The translations under genes and the position numbers were made by a program. A stretch of DNA of 64,000 bases, taken from Streptoverticillium olivoreticuli subsp. olivoreticuli. Its GTDB lineage: Bacteria > Actinomycetota > Actinomycetes > Streptomycetales > Streptomycetaceae. This document shows positions 44,760-57,710 of the stretch, piece after piece. The stretch is taken from positions 558,001-622,000 of the forward strand of contig NZ_CP031455.1 in NCBI RefSeq assembly GCF_003391135.1. The letters run 5' to 3'. Under the pieces are notes generated by a model. The model saw only the letters and a program-made list of their open reading frames with translations, had not been told where the DNA came from and searched no databases. The stretch's first letter is position 1. Each line of letters begins with the position of its first letter.

Positions 44760-47700
44760 CGGTACCTCACCATGCCGCCCATGGCGACGAGGAGTTCGCG
44801 CTCGCCGCGGAACGGGTTGCGGGCATGGGCGGCAAGGATGTTGTCCAGCAGCAGTACGTCACCGCGCTCCCAGGGGAAGGAGACCTCCAGCTCCTGGTAG
44901 ATCCGCAGGATCTCGCGCATCGCCTCGTCGGGTATCGCGGTGCCGTCGCCGAACCGGCAGCTGCGCGGGAGTTCCTCCGGGGCCATGGCGGACAGCAGCG
45001 ACTGCCGTACTTCTGTGGAGAGGCAGGCGGTGTGCCAGTGCTGCGCCTGGTTGAACCAGGACCACTCGCCGGTGCGTGGATGGCGCAGCACGGCGGGCCG
45101 TACGGCCGTGGTGCGCAGCCGGTTGCCGTACCACTCGTAGCGCAGTCCCTGCCGGGCGCAGCGGGCCTCGGCCTCGGCCCGGTCCCCGGTCCGGAAGACG
45201 TCCCGCCAGTCGAGCCCGAGCCCGGTGCCGTAGTTGCGGACGTACATGACCCCCTTCGCGGTGAACTCCTCGCGCAGCGCCGGGTCCAGCCCGCGGTGGA
45301 CGGCGCGGCTGTCGACCACGGGTGTCTCGCCGCCGGAGTCGGCCGGGCGGGCGCAGCAGAACCAGATGCGGGTCGGGCCCTCGTCGTTGAAGGAGTTCTC
45401 GTTGTGCCAGAGCAGCTTCTCCTCCGGTGGGAAGAACACCGGCGTGTAGACGTTGCCGCCGAGTGCGGCGCGCGGGTGCTCGCCGTTCTCGCCGAAGAGG
45501 TCGTCGACGAACACGGAGGCGAAGCGTTCCAGGGCGTCCGGGTCGGTGACGGCGAAGCCCCGGAACAGCAGCGCGCCGTGCCGTTCCAGATCGGCGTCGA
45601 GCCGGGTGCGGTGCGTGCGGGCCCAGGCCACCGGGTCGACGTCGGCGCGGGCCGGCCGCAGCACGAGCGGCAGGTCGGCTCCGTCCCGCAGCGGCTCCCG
45701 CACGACCACGTCGTCCGAGGCCACGGCGACCTTGGTGGGCCTGATCCCTCGCAGGGCCCCGGGGCCGCGCCGCCCGGCCCGCCCCGGCGCGGAGCGGGCC
45801 GTGGGTTCCGTCGTGGGCAGGGGTGCTTCGGCGATCGAGGCGTCCGGCCGGGCGGCCATGTCCGCGACCAGCGTGACGTACTGTTCCCGCAGTTCTTCCA
45901 TGGTCGACGCGTCGAAGAGGTCGGGGTCGTAGTTGAGGAACCCGGCGATCCCGTCGTCGTCCTCCTCCAGGACGAGGGTGACGTCGAAGCGGCTGGTGTC
46001 GATGAGGTCCACCTGGAACGGGCTCAGCCGCAGGCCGGCCATGGCGTCGGCGGCCCGCCGGTTGTTGTTGAGCACCAGCTTGATCTGGAACAGCGGGCTC
46101 TGGTTGCGGGTACGGGGCGGGCTGAGGGCCTTGACGACCTCCTCGAACGGCAGGTCCTGGTGCGCGTAGGCGTCCAGCGCCACTTCCTTGGTGCGGCCCA
46201 GCAGGTCGCGCCAGGTCGGGGCGCCGGTGAGATCGGCTCGCAGCACGATCTGGTTGACGAAGAAGCCGATCAGTGGTTCGGTCCTGCTGTCGGAGCGGCC
46301 GGCGACGTCCGAGCCCACCACGAGGTCGGTCTCCCCCGTCCGCCGGTTCACCACTGCGAACAGCGCGGCGAGCAGCGCCATGAACAGGGTGCTGTCCTCC
46401 TCCCGGCACAGCGCGCGCATCCCGTCCGCGGCCGTGGCCGGGATCCGGAAGCGCAGGCTCTCGCCCCGGTGCTCGGGGTGCGCCGGGCGCGGCCGGTCAA
46501 GGGGCAGCCCCGGCAGGTCGAGGATGCCCCTCAGGCGTGCCGTCCAGTGCTCCACCAGACGGTCGAAGTGGCCGGCCTCGGCCAGCCGGCGCTGCCAGAC
46601 CGCATAGTCCGCGTACTGCACGGGCAGTTCGGCCAGTCGGGGCGGGCGCTGCTCGCGGTCCGCCGCGTACAGCTCGGCCAGTTCGTCCAGCAGGACGGCG
46701 GCCGACCAGCCGTCCACCGTCATGTGATGGGCCGTCAGCAGCAGCACGTGGTCCGCCGGGCCGAGCCGGAGCAGCCCGGCCCGCAGTACGGGCCCGGTGG
46801 CCAGGTCGAAAGGCCCGGCGTACTGCTCTTTGGCCAGCCGCCGCGCCTCCTGCTCCCTCCGCTCCGGCGGGTACGACGTCAGGTCGGCGAGCGGCAGCGC
46901 GGGCGGCTCGGCGGGCAGTACGGTCTGGAACGGCTGCCCGTCACGGGCGGTGATCACGGTCCTGAGCACCTCGTGCCGGCGTACGATCTCCGCCACCGAC
47001 CGGCGCAGCAGGCCGATGTCGAGTTCGCCCGTGAGCCGGACGAAGACCGGGAAATTGTACTGGGCGGTGTCCGGATCCATCTGGTGGAGGAACCACAGGC
47101 GTTCCTGGGCGAAGGAGGCCGGTACGGTCCCGTCCCGCTCGACGGGGGCCAGTGCGGGCAGCACGGGCTGGTTCTTCTCCGCGACCAGGCCGTCGACGAG
47201 GGCGGCCAGTGCGCCCAGTGTCGAGGCGTCGAACGGCCCGCGGATCGGCACCTCCACCTCGAACTCCTCCCGCAGCCGGAACACGAGCCGGAAGGTGAGC
47301 AGGGAGTGCCCGCCGAGGTCGAAGAAGTCGTCCTGGGCACGGATGCCGTCACGGCCGAGCAGTTCGCTCCAGATGGCGGCCATCCGCCGTTGCGTGGACG
47401 TGAGTTCGACCTCCGGCCGCGCCCCCGGTTCCCCGATGCCGTCCTCGCCCTCGGGTGTCAGCGGCAGGTCGGCGAGCACGGCGCGATCGACCTTGCCGTT
47501 GGCGTTGAGCGGGATCCGGCGCAGCACGACGTACCGGGAGGGGAGCAGGGGGCCGGGCAGCCGTTCGGCAAGCCGGGACTCGATCCCGGGCAGTGCGGCG
47601 AGCGCCGCGGGGCGCCACAGCGGTGCAGTCGCCAGCCGGTGCGGTTCCGTGGCGGTGACGACCGGCGCCGGCGCCGGCGGGGTCGTTCCCCGGCGGTGCA

Positions 47701-50700
47701 GCAGCAGGTCGTAGGAGCCGTCGGGCTGTCCCTCGGCCCAGCTCGGTTCGGCGTCGTACCCATGGCGCTCGGCCAGGCGGCACAGCTCCTCCGGGTCGGC
47801 GCCCGGCCGTACGGAGTCCGGCGCCGCGCCGGAGAGCCGGGCCAGCAGCCGCAGGTCCCCCGCCAGCCGGGCGTTGGGGATGCCGCGCAGCACGAGCCGG
47901 TCGGGACGCTCGGCGCCGAGCAGCGCGCCCAGCCCGTCCGTGTCCAGGCCCTCCGCCTGCCAGTCCCGCTCCCGCGGCGCCCCGGGCCCGGGGCCGTCGT
48001 CCGCCGTGCGCTCGCCGGTGACCGTGAGGACGACGTCGTAGCGGTACCGGGTCAGTTCGTTGTCGGCCATTCCCCGCTTCGGCAGGACTCTCACCGAGCC
48101 GACCCGCGGCCACCGTGCGGTCAGCGCGCCGAAGAGCCGGGGGTCGAGGCAGAGTTCGCTCTCGGTCTCCACGCCCCAGGTGGTCTCGGCGCGCAGGACG
48201 GCGTCGGGCGTGCCCGGCTTCGCGCGGTGGGCGGCGACGGAGGCGTGGAAGGCGTCCAGGAGAGCGAGGTTGCGCAGGTCGCCGAGGAACACATGGCCGC
48301 CGGCGGGCAGCGCGTCGATCGCCCGCTCCAGGACCGCCAACAAGTAGTCCACGGACGGGAAGTACTGGACCACGGAGTTCAGGATCACCGTGTCGTACGT
48401 CTCGCCCGGGCGGATCGCGAGATGGGCGGGGCCGGCCCGCAGCCCGATCCGCTCGGGGGTGTCAACGGCGGTGGCAACCTCGTGCCGCAGCCGTTCGACG
48501 GCCCGCTCGGACAGGTCGACGCCCTGGTAGAAGTCGCAGTCGGGGGCGACCCGGGCGAGGATCAGGCCGATGCCGCAGCCGATCTCCAGGGCCCGGCGCG
48601 GCCGCAGCACGCGTATGCGGTCGACCGTGGCGTCGAGCCACTCGCGCATCGCGTCGGTCCCGATCGGCTCGCCGGTGTAGCTGCTGTTCCAACCGGCCAG
48701 GTCCAACGACGGGTCGGCGGGGCGCTCCGCGCAGCCGTAGGTGTCCTCGTACAGCGTCCGCCAGCGGCTCACCCAGTCCGTCTCGGCCTCCGCACCCGAC
48801 AGTGCGCCGACGGCGGTGTCCGGGCTGACGAAGGCGACCAGTTGCCGGGACTCGGGGGTGGAGCCGTGCGCGATCACGGCAGCCTCCCGGACCGCCGGAT
48901 CCCGGGCCAGCTCAGCGGCCACCTCCTGCGGCTCGACCCGGTGACCGCGGATCTTCACCTGGTCGTCGAGGCGGCCGAGGTACTCGAGGTCTCCGCCGGC
49001 CGTCCGGCGCACCCGGTCACCGGTCCGGTACAGACGTCCGCCCGGCTCACCGCCGAAAGGGTCGGGGACGAAGCGCTCCGCCGTCAGGCCGGGGCGGTTC
49101 CAGTAGCCGTGGCAGACGCCCTCACCGCCGACGTACAGCTCTCCGGGCGCGCCCGGAGGCACCGGGTTCATCGCCTCGTCGAGCACGTACAACCGCGCGT
49201 GGTGCACGGGCCTGCCGATCGGCACCCGGCCGAAACCGCCGGCCGGGTGCGCGCTGTCGTACGCGGCGCAGGCCACGGCGGTCTCGGTCGGGCCGTACTC
49301 GTTGACGATCCGGGGCGCTCCGGAACCCGTGCGCCAGGCCGCGAGCCGCTCCTCGTGCAGTTCCTCGCCGCCGACGACCAGGGTGCGGGTCCACGCCCCG
49401 GCACGCGCGGGGGCCGTGGCGCCCTCCAGCATCCTCAGGTGCGAGGGGGTGAGCTTGACGAAGGCGAGGCCCGTGTCCGCCTCGGCCGAGGCGCGCAGGG
49501 CCTCGCCCGGTGCGCCGGAGTCGTCGGCGAGCAGCAGGCACCGGCCGGCCAGCAGCGGGGCGAACAGGCTCGTCACAGTCAGGTCGAAGGACAGCGAGGA
49601 ATGCACGGGGACGGCGCCGCCCGCCTCGGGCGGCAGGTACGTCTCCACCGCCCACAGCAGGTAGTTGGCGACCTGGCGGTGGGAGAGCATGGCGCCCTTG
49701 GGCCCGCCGGTCGAGCCGGAGGTGTACATCAGGTACATCAGGTCGTCGGGCCCGCCGTCGCCTTCCGGCGGGGCCCCGGTCGCCTCCTCGGCCACCCGGT
49801 CCGGGTCCAGCGCCACGACCGGGACATCCGGAGTGTCCGGGACGTCCTGCTGTGCATCGGTGACCAGCAGTACGGCCTCGCTGTCGCGCAGCATGTGCTC
49901 ACGCCGGGCCTGCGGATAGGCCGGGTCGAGCGCCACGTACGCGGCTCCGCTCTTCAGTACGGCGAGCAGCGCGACCACCGCCTCGGGCGTGCGGGGCAGC
50001 AGCACCGCGACCACGCGGCCGTGACCGGCACCGAGGCCGCGCAGCCGGTGGGCGAGGCCGTTGGCACAGCGGTCGAGATCCCGGAAGGTCAGGTCGGCGC
50101 GGCCCGGCGCCGAGACGGCCACCGCGTCGGGGGCGGTGCGCGCCCGCTCGGCGAAGAGCCGTTCCACGCGCACGTCCTCGGGGCGGGTGGCAGGTGCGCC
50201 GTGGCCCTGGCGCAGGACCCGCTCGCGCTCCTCGGCCGTCAGCAGCGGCAGTTCACCGATCCGCGTGTCGGAGGCGGCGGCCACGGCGGCGAGCAGGACA
50301 CCCAGCGATCGGGCGAGCCGCTCACCGGTCGCCGCGTCGAACAGGTCCGTGGCGTGGATGAGCCGGCCCTCCAGTCCGGCGCCGGTCTCCCAGACGTTCA
50401 GGTCGAGGTCGAAGCGGGCGGCATCGTGGTCCAGGTGATCCAGCGGGGTGAGACCGATCCCGCCCGGAAGGGTGCGAACCGGACGCTGCGGCGTGTTATG
50501 AAGGGTGAAGTTGACATGGTAGATCGGGTTCCGGCCGGGGCTGCGCTCCGGGTCCAGTCGCCGGGCGACCAGGTCGAGGGGCACGTCCTGGTTGTCGTAA
50601 GCCTCCAGGCACGTCGTGCGGACCTCGGCGAGGAAGTCCTCGAAGGTCGTCTCCGGTACGACCCGCGAGCGCAGCGGGACCGAGTTGGCGAAGAAGCCGA

Positions 50701-51727
50701 CCAGATCGTGGAAGCCGCGGTAGCGCCGGTTGGCGACAGGGGTGCCGACCACCACGTCGTCGTGGCCGCCGTACCGGGCGAGCACGATCTGGAACGCGGC
50801 GAGCAGCACCATGAACAGGGTGCCGCCCGTGCGCGCCGACACCTTGCGCAACTCGTCGGTCACGGACGCGGGAACCGTGAACACTGTGGACCCGGCGCGC
50901 CCCTCGGGAGCCTTGGGCCGGGGACGGTCGGCAGGCAGCGGCATCGGATCCGGGGCGCCGGCCAGTCGGCGCTCCCAGTAGTCCAGCTGGCCGGCGGCTT
51001 CGGCGCCTTCGGCCCACTCGTGCTGCCAGCGCGCGTACTCGGCGTACTGCACCGTGTGGGCCGGCGGCTCTGGCGCCCGCCCGTCGAGGCGCGCCCCGTA
51101 CGCGGTGCCCAGGTCGCTCAGGAGGACGCCCAGCGACCAGCCGTCGACGACCGCGTGGTGGAAGGTGAGCACCAGGACCGCGTCTTCGGCGGCGAGGCGC
51201 AGCAGCAGGAACCGCACCAGCGGTCCCTCGGCCAGGTCGAACCTCACCTCGGCGTCCGCACGGGCGAGCCGCTCGGCCTCCGCCTGCCGGTCCTGGCCGG
51301 GCAGCGCGGTCAGGTCGACGACGGGCAGCCCCCGATGCCGGTGCGGCAGGACCCGCTGCACGGTACGGCCCTCCCGGGCCGGCAGGACGGTGCGCAGGAC
51401 CGCATGATGGCGCAGCAGGTCGTTCAGGGCGGCTTCGAGGGCGGTGTCGTCCAGCGGTCCGGTGAGGCGGTGCACGACAGGACTGTGGTAAGCCGGGCTG
51501 TCCGGATCCAGCCCGGACAGGAACGCCATCCGCCGCTGGGTGAAGGACGCGGGGGCCTCGCCGTCGTCGTCCAGGGCGGGCAGCCCGGTCGGGACACCCT
51601 TCTCCCACAGACGCTGGCGCAGCAGGGCCCGCCGCCCGGCAGGGAGGCGTTCGATCCTGCCCCACAGGTCCGCGTCGATCCCGTCGGCCGTCTTCGTGGT
51701 ACGCGTCATGCGGCTCCCCCCGCTCAT
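44756..51727 (-). CDS. NRPS, C - A(N-methyltransferase insert) - T - C - TauD/SyrP-type oxygenase
   Basis: A 2323-residue protein. C1 has an intact HHAVVDG (190-196). The A domain ([19 protein letters not shown]) reads D-L-T-K-V-G-E-V-A, an Asp/Asn-type code. Between its A8 and A10 motifs sits a SAM methyltransferase ([39 protein letters not shown]), giving N-methylation. [17 protein letters not shown]2 is intact (HHMTVDG). The last 330 residues are an Fe(II)/2OG oxygenase with H-x-E ([11 protein letters not shown]), distal His (AAHARNPF) and Arg ([11 protein letters not shown]), the AsnO/SyrP arrangement that beta-hydroxylates carrier-bound Asp/Asn. ATGA overlap with the upstream gene; ATG 51709 with GGGGGAG is an alternative start. 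Confidence 0.9.
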
Positions 51728-54700
51728 CCCTCGGCACGCCGGGACTCGGCGAGCCGCCCCAGTTCGGCCACCAGGCCGTCGAGTTGTTCCGAGTCGTCGT
51801 CCGCTCCCGCGGACGCTCCTGCAGCCGCCGCCTCATCGGCGGCCCGCTCGACCTCGACGGCGAGGCCGGCCAGGGTCGGCACATCGAACAGGGTCCGCAA
51901 CGGCAGGGCCACGCCGAGCCGTTCGCGGACCGAGGCGCGCACCACCGAGGCCAGCAGCGAGTGACCGCCGATGAGGAAGAAGCTGTCGTACACCCCGAAG
52001 GACCGCACCCGCAGGGCATCCGCCCAGATCTCCCACAGCGCACGCTCCGTCGCCGTCCTCGGCGCCACCGTGTCCGCGTCCGTCGGGTCGGCCGCATCCT
52101 CGGCGATGCCGGGCAGCGACCGTCCGTCGATCTTCCCGCTGGGCGTCGTGGGCAGCGCATCGAGCGGAACGACATGGCCGGGCACCATGTGCGACGGCAG
52201 CCGGTCCCGCAGCCGGCCCAGCAGCTCCGACGGGGTCGGCCGACGCCCCGGCGCAGGGACGACATAGGCGACGAGCCGCCGGTCCCCGGCGACGTCGACC
52301 GCCCGCACGACGCATTCGCGCACATCGCCGCGGGCCAGCAGGGCTGCCTCGACCTCCCCCGGCTCGATGCGGTAGCCGCGGATCTTCACCTGCTGGTCGA
52401 CCCTGCCGAGAAAGTCCAGCGCCCCGTCCGGGAGCCTCCGCACCAGGTCGCCGGTGCGGTACATCACCGCACCCGCCCGGGAGGCGAACGGATCCGGCAG
52501 GAAGCGCTCCGCGGTGTGGCCCGGGCGGCCCAGATACCCCCGGGCGACCCCCAGCCCTCCGACGTACAACTCGCCGGCCACCCCGATCGGCACGGGGCCC
52601 AGCTCTTGGTCCAGCACGTGCAGCGTGGTGTTGGTGAGGGCGGAGCCGATGGGCACGCTCGGGGCGTCCTCGGGCAGCCGGTCCGCCAGGTGGGTCGTGG
52701 AGAACGTCGCGTTCTCGCTCGGGCCGTAACCGTTGTGCAGGTGCGCGGGCGGCGCGCCGCCGCGCAGCACCGCACGCGTGCGACGGGGGTCCATGACCTC
52801 TCCGACGACAAAGAGATGGCGCAGTCCGCCGAAGGCCCTCGAGTCGATGTCCGCCACCCGGTTGAAGAGCGTGCCGGTGAGGGCGACGATCGTGGGCCGC
52901 AGCTCACGCATCGCGGCCAGCACCTCGTCGGGCCCGAGAGGTTCGTCGCCGGGCAGCACATCCACCCGTGCGCCGTTGCACAGCGCCCCCCACACCTCGA
53001 AGGCGGTGATGTCGAAGGCCGGGTCGCCGAGGTGCAACAGGACGTCGCCGGGGCCGATGGACACGTAGTCGGTCGCGGTGATCAGCCGCACGACGGCCCG
53101 ATGGGGTATACCGACAGCCTTGGGCCGCCCGGTGGACCCGGAGGTGTGCACCACGGCGGCCAGCCCGACGGGGTGGGAACGGGACCGCGGAAGCGGGCCG
53201 ACGGGGTCATGGCTGACGTGCTCCGGACCGGTTGCGGTCGCCTGGGCGGGCGGGGAGTCTGCCGCAGGCGTGTCGTGTTCCCAGTCGGGTGTCGCAGACT
53301 GCCGTTCGGAGGCGACCGTCTCGGCGCTGTCGTGTTCCGCCTCGGTGAGTCCCAGCACGGGCACGCCCAGGCCGTGCAGCCAGGCGGGGGGTTCGGCGCG
53401 GCTGAGGACGGCCGAGATCTCGGCGTCGTCGGCCATGAACCGCAGTCGTTCCTCGGGGTGGCCGGGGTCGAGGACGAGGGGCGCGCCGCCGGCCAGGAGC
53501 ACCCCGAGCATGCCCGTGACCAGGTCGGCGGAGCGTCGCATGTGCAGGGCGACGACGGAGTCCTGGGCGACCCCGGCCGCGATCAGGGTCCGTCCGACTC
53601 GGCCGGCCCGCTCCCTCAGCTGCGCGTACGTCCAGGTTCCGGTGCGGTCGGTGAGGGCGAGAGCGTGTGGGGCGCGGTCCGCCCACGCATCGAACAGGCC
53701 GTCCACGGTGGCCGGTTCGGGCAGCGGACGGCCGGTTGCGTTCCAGGCGTCGATCCGGGCCCGGTCCTCGGGTGACAGCACCGGGACGTCCCCGATCCGC
53801 CGGTCGGGATTCTCGGCGAGGGCGGTGAGCAGCGTGCGGAAGGCGGTCGCCATGCGGTCGGCCGATTCCGGCAGCCAGAGGTCGGACGCGAGGCGCAACT
53901 CGGCCCCGAGGCCGCCCCGCCCGTCGTCACCGTCATCGATCACCGTGCACTGCAGGTCGTAGGGGACCGTCGCGTCGTCCAGGGTGAGCGCGGACGTGGT
54001 GAACCCCGCCACGGTGAAGCCCGTACGCCGCGCGCCGGTCACGGCGAAGACCGCCTGGCAGAGCGGATGGCGGCTCACGTCCCGCTCCTGACCGCAGAGT
54101 TGGACGAGCCGCCCGAAGGGGACTCCGGCGTGCCGCTCCGCCTCGTCCCGGGTGCGCGCCACGCGACGGACCGCTTCCCGTAAGGAAGGGCGGCCCGTCA
54201 GATCGGCCCGCAGCACGAGCAGATCCTCGTACGGCCCGAACGCCGTCCGCTCGGACGCCGGCGGGCGACGGTCCACGGGGGTGCCGAACACCACGTCGCT
54301 CCGGCCCGTCCAGCGTGCCAGCAGCACGGCGAAGGCGGCCGCCGGCACCGCCCACACGGGTACGTCCTCCTCGCGGGCGAGCAGCCGTAGGGCCTCGGCG
54401 TGCCGGGCGTCGAGGAGCAGCCTGCGGACCGTCGCCCGGTGGGTCGGCGTCCTCGGCCGGGTCCGGTCGAGCGGCAGGTCGAGCGGCGGGAGCGCCTCCA
54501 ACCGCCGCTTCCAGTACGACAGCCCCTCGTCCAGACCCTCACGCTCCAGCGCCGCCCCGTCCGCGCACGAGGGCGGGAGCTGCGCCGAGCCCGCGCTCAA
54601 CGCCGCGTAATGGCGGGCAAGTTCACGCTCCAGCACGGTGAGCGAGGCCCGGTCGGCGACGATGCGGTGAGCCGTGAGCAGCAGCACGTGCCGCTCCTCG

Positions 54701-55140
54701 CCGGTGCGCACCAGGGTGGCGCGCAGCGCGGGCCCGCGGTCGAGGGCGAAGGGCCGGGCGCTCTCCTCGGCGAGCACACCGTGCAACGCCACCTCGGGCA
54801 CGGATCCGCCTCGGACGTCCGGCCCCGGCGCGGTTCCTCCCCCGAGGTCCAGTCGCCGCAGCGGCACCTCGGCCGTGGCACGGACGGTACGGCGTGGCCC
54901 GTCACCGCGGTCGTCGAAGGTACTGCGGAGCAGCTCGTGGCGGGAGACACAGCCCCGCAGCGCGGACGCGAGCCGGCCGGCGTCCAGTGGGCCCTCGACG
55001 AGGGTGGCGGCGGACACATGGTGGACGGGGGCACCGACGGCGATCCGCTCCAGGTACCAGAATCTTTCCTGGCTGTGGGAGAGCGGCAGCCGGGGCGCCG
55101 CCGAGCGGGCCGTCGGTCGTATTTCCGGGTCGTCGTGCAC
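51724..55140 (-). CDS. NRPS, degenerate C - A - T (first module)
   Basis: A 1138-residue protein. The condensation-fold domain (about 15-440) has HRIVADR at 158-164 in place of HHxxxDG; the catalytic second His is Arg, so normal condensation is unlikely. The A domain has [39 protein letters not shown] and YRTGDL, with a Ser/Glu/Pro-rich insert before A3. Pocket residues read D-I-F-A-F-V-G-T-F, which matches no code I know. [15 protein letters not shown]. As the only module without a normal C partner before it, it is inferred to load the first residue. The MbtH gene 50 nt upstream probably supports its A domain. Confidence 0.88.
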   Translation of the reverse strand: MHDDPEIRPTARSAAPRLPLSHSQERFWYLERIAVGAPVHHVSAATLVEGPLDAGRLASALRGCVSRHELLRSTFDDRGDGPRRTVRATAEVPLRRLDLGGGTAPGPDVRGGSVPEVALHGVLAEESARPFALDRGPALRATLVRTGEERHVLLLTAHRIVADRASLTVLERELARHYAALSAGSAQLPPSCADGAALEREGLDEGLSYWKRRLEALPPLDLPLDRTRPRTPTHRATVRRLLLDARHAEALRLLAREEDVPVWAVPAAAFAVLLARWTGRSDVVFGTPVDRRPPASERTAFGPYEDLLVLRADLTGRPSLREAVRRVARTRDEAERHAGVPFGRLVQLCGQERDVSRHPLCQAVFAVTGARRTGFTVAGFTTSALTLDDATVPYDLQCTVIDDGDDGRGGLGAELRLASDLWLPESADRMATAFRTLLTALAENPDRRIGDVPVLSPEDRARIDAWNATGRPLPEPATVDGLFDAWADRAPHALALTDRTGTWTYAQLRERAGRVGRTLIAAGVAQDSVVALHMRRSADLVTGMLGVLLAGGAPLVLDPGHPEERLRFMADDAEISAVLSRAEPPAWLHGLGVPVLGLTEAEHDSAETVASERQSATPDWEHDTPAADSPPAQATATGPEHVSHDPVGPLPRSRSHPVGLAAVVHTSGSTGRPKAVGIPHRAVVRLITATDYVSIGPGDVLLHLGDPAFDITAFEVWGALCNGARVDVLPGDEPLGPDEVLAAMRELRPTIVALTGTLFNRVADIDSRAFGGLRHLFVVGEVMDPRRTRAVLRGGAPPAHLHNGYGPSENATFSTTHLADRLPEDAPSVPIGSALTNTTLHVLDQELGPVPIGVAGELYVGGLGVARGYLGRPGHTAERFLPDPFASRAGAVMYRTGDLVRRLPDGALDFLGRVDQQVKIRGYRIEPGEVEAALLARGDVRECVVRAVDVAGDRRLVAYVVPAPGRRPTPSELLGRLRDRLPSHMVPGHVVPLDALPTTPSGKIDGRSLPGIAEDAADPTDADTVAPRTATERALWEIWADALRVRSFGVYDSFFLIGGHSLLASVVRASVRERLGVALPLRTLFDVPTLAGLAVEVERAADEAAAAGASAGADDDSEQLDGLVAELGRLAESRRAEG

Positions 55141-55190
55141 GGTGGCCTTCCCTGGTTCGCGGTACGGCGGGTGCGGTGACGGGCCGGGAG

Positions 55191-55445
55191 TCAGCCCGCC
55201 GGGTCGGCGCCCTCCGCCAACGCTCCGTCCTGTTCACTCGCCCGCAGGCGACGGCGCAGACTCAGCGGACGCATGTCGGTCCACACGTCCTCGATATGAG
55301 CGAGGCAGTCGGCCTTGGGGCCGGTCCTGCCCGCGTCCGACCACCCGGCCGGGTTGTCCCGGCCGGCAGGCCAGATGGAGTACTGCTCCTCGTGGTTGAC
55401 GACGACCTTGTACAGCCGGTCGTCATCGTCGGGCTTCGGTGTCAT
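55191..55445 (-). CDS. mbtH: MbtH-like NRPS accessory protein
   Basis: An 84-residue protein with the family pattern [40 protein letters not shown] and [16 protein letters not shown]; all three conserved tryptophans (SIWP, AGW, VWTDMRP) are present. MbtH proteins bind A domains and activate them. It overlaps the exporter gene by 23 nt and precedes the first NRPS gene by 50 nt. Confidence 0.95.
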   Translation of the reverse strand: MTPKPDDDDRLYKVVVNHEEQYSIWPAGRDNPAGWSDAGRTGPKADCLAHIEDVWTDMRPLSLRRRLRASEQDGALAEGADPAG

Positions 55446-56742
55446 CCCCGTAGCTCTCCTCTCGTGGTGCCGGCGCGTCGGTGGGCGGCGTTTGCGGGGG
55501 CTGTACAGCGGTCTGCTCCGGGTGGCGCTGTCTGATGGGAGTGAAGGCGGCGACCACGACCACCGCCAGGAAGACGACGGCCACCGCGGTCAGCGGCCCT
55601 CGTGTCCCCAGCCGGCCGACCAAGGCGGTGAGCAGGGCCGCGCCGAGAGGCGCGAGGCTGCCGTGGATCGTCCAGAACGCGGAGGTGACCCGGCCGAGCA
55701 GATGGTCCGGCGTGACCTCTTGCCGCAGGGACATCGAGCAGATGCCCGCCAGCGCCATGCCGAAGGAGTACAGACAGATCGTCACGGCCGCCACGGGCAC
55801 CTGCCCGGTGCCGCCCAGCACCAGTACCGACACCGAGCACAGACTCATCGAACCGAGCCAGCAGCGGCCGAACCCCCAGGAGCGGCGCAGCCCGGCGGTC
55901 GCGGCGGCGGCCACACAGGTGCCGAGCCCGGCCAGCGCGAGGACGTAGCCCACCGTGCGTTCGTCCTGCCCCAGACCGTGCCGCAGGTGGTAGATGAACA
56001 CGTCGGTCATGCCCAGGCTGAGGAATGTGGTGACGGTCAGCAGCACGGTGAGCGCCCGCAGCACCGGCGTACGCCACAAAAACGCGGCGCCGACCCGGAA
56101 GCCGGAGCGCAGGTCCTGCGCCCGGTCCGCCTTGCTCCCGGCCTCGTCGGCTGACGGCCGCGCGGTGGGCCTGAGCCTGATGAACGCCAGACCCACGAGG
56201 GAGATCCCGAAGCTGCCGGCGTTGATGGCGACGGCGGCCGTCGGCCCGAAGAACCCGGCCACCACACCGGCCAGGGCCGGGCCGACGATGTACGCGATCG
56301 CGTTCGTCGCCTCCAGCCGGCCGTTCGCCGCGACGATCTGCTCCTTGTCGACGAGGTTCGCCACGGCGGTGACATATGTGATCTTGAACAGCATCTCGAA
56401 GACCGAGGCCAGCGCCATGACCACGTACAGCAGCCAGATCTGCGGGCTCAGGGCCCAGCAGACCGGGATCGCGCCGTACAGCACCAGCCGGGCGGCATCG
56501 CACAGCATCAGCAGACGCCGCCGGTCGAAGCGGTCGGCCCAAGCACCCCCCACCAGACCGGTGAGCAGCGAGGTGGCGCCCGCGACGGCCGTGAGCAACC
56601 CCATCTGCGCCGCCGACCCGGTGGTGTGCAGCACCAGCAGCGGAAGCGCCACCAGCGAGAAGGCGTTGCCGACCTCGGACAGCGCCTGGACCGCCCAGAA
56701 GACGGAGAAGTCCCGATTGGACCAGAGCGAACGCGCGAACAT
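55423..56742 (-). CDS. MFS exporter, EntS-like
   Basis: A 439-residue transporter starting ATG 56742 ([20 protein letters not shown]). It has 12 hydrophobic segments, the cytoplasmic loop [20 protein letters not shown] (motif A), and the later [20 protein letters not shown] repeat typical of the DHA3/EntS branch that exports siderophores and macrolides. Located within the NRPS operon, it is the presumed product exporter. Confidence 0.88.
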   Translation of the reverse strand: MFARSLWSNRDFSVFWAVQALSEVGNAFSLVALPLLVLHTTGSAAQMGLLTAVAGATSLLTGLVGGAWADRFDRRRLLMLCDAARLVLYGAIPVCWALSPQIWLLYVVMALASVFEMLFKITYVTAVANLVDKEQIVAANGRLEATNAIAYIVGPALAGVVAGFFGPTAAVAINAGSFGISLVGLAFIRLRPTARPSADEAGSKADRAQDLRSGFRVGAAFLWRTPVLRALTVLLTVTTFLSLGMTDVFIYHLRHGLGQDERTVGYVLALAGLGTCVAAAATAGLRRSWGFGRCWLGSMSLCSVSVLVLGGTGQVPVAAVTICLYSFGMALAGICSMSLRQEVTPDHLLGRVTSAFWTIHGSLAPLGAALLTALVGRLGTRGPLTAVAVVFLAVVVVAAFTPIRQRHPEQTAVQPPQTPPTDAPAPREESYGDDTEARR

Positions 56743-56759
56743 GCGAGAGGTCTTCCGTC

Positions 56760-57710
56760 CTAGGGCTTGCGGTCGGGGGTGTACGGCTCCGCCATGGCGA
56801 CCGCGATCCGGCGGGGCCCGGTGAACGGCTCGCGGCCGTGCGATACCAGCATGTTGTCGATCACCAGGACGTCGTCCGCACGGTAGTCGAAGCGGGTCGC
56901 CGCGGCTCGGTAGCAGGCCCGGAGATGGTCCATGACGTCGTCCGGAATCGGCCCGCCGTCGCCGTAGTAGGTCTGGCTGGGGAGGTTCTCCTCGCCCAGC
57001 ATCTCCAGCAGCCCGAGCCGGACCGACTCCGGCAGCGTGGTGACGTGAAAGACCGTCACGTGGTTGAACCACACCGACTCTCCGGTCACCGGATGCCGGT
57101 GCACGGCATCCCGTACCGCCCGGGTGCGCAGCCCGCCGCCGGGTAGCCACTGCGCCTCGATGCCCCGCTCCCCGCAGTACCGCTCGACCTCCGCGCGGTC
57201 CGCGGTGGCGAACACCTCCTGCCACGGCAGACCGACCAGGTCGCCGTAATTGCGCACGACCGTCCAGCCACGCCGGACGAACTCCCGGCACACGTCGTCG
57301 TCGACGGTGGCCAGCACCCGGCGGGTGTCGGCCAGCGGGGTGGCACCCCGGGTGAGCGGCGGGCGCACACAGTGGAAGTACAGCGTCAGCGGCCAACTCG
57401 CCTGATACGAGTTCTCGTTGTGCAGGAAGATCTCTTCACCGGGCGGGTAGTCGGTGGACGTATAGACGTTCCCCTTGATCACGCTCCGCGGGGAGGAACG
57501 CTCGGTGTACGGCAGCGGCTCGCCGGAGAGCGCGCGGACGATATCCGCGAAGCCGTCGGCGCCCCCCACGTCGAAGCCGCGCAGCAGCAGCGCACCGCGT
57601 TCGCGCAGCACGACCCGGAGTTCCTCCCGCCCGGCGCGCAGCCGTTCGACGGCCGACTTGCCGGGCCCCTCGACGACCAGCGGGAGCATCGGGGCACTCT
57701 CGACCGTCAT
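56760..57710 (-). CDS. standalone TauD/SyrP/AsnO-type Fe(II)/2-oxoglutarate beta-hydroxylase
   Basis: A 316-residue oxygenase. Iron ligands are H-x-E in EIFLHNENSYQASW and the distal His in NMLVSHGREPFTG; Arg in GPRRIAVAMAEPY binds 2OG. GALLLRGFDVGG and NVYTSTDYPPGEE are family landmarks. H-x-E rather than H-x-D is typical of the amino-acid beta-hydroxylases. It is related to the domain fused to the second NRPS protein. Its ATG overlaps the radical SAM stop (57707-57710) and it precedes the exporter by 17 nt. It likely hydroxylates an Asx or other residue, free or carrier bound. Confidence 0.9.
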   Translation of the reverse strand: MTVESAPMLPLVVEGPGKSAVERLRAGREELRVVLRERGALLLRGFDVGGADGFADIVRALSGEPLPYTERSSPRSVIKGNVYTSTDYPPGEEIFLHNENSYQASWPLTLYFHCVRPPLTRGATPLADTRRVLATVDDDVCREFVRRGWTVVRNYGDLVGLPWQEVFATADRAEVERYCGERGIEAQWLPGGGLRTRAVRDAVHRHPVTGESVWFNHVTVFHVTTLPESVRLGLLEMLGEENLPSQTYYGDGGPIPDDVMDHLRACYRAAATRFDYRADDVLVIDNMLVSHGREPFTGPRRIAVAMAEPYTPDRKP

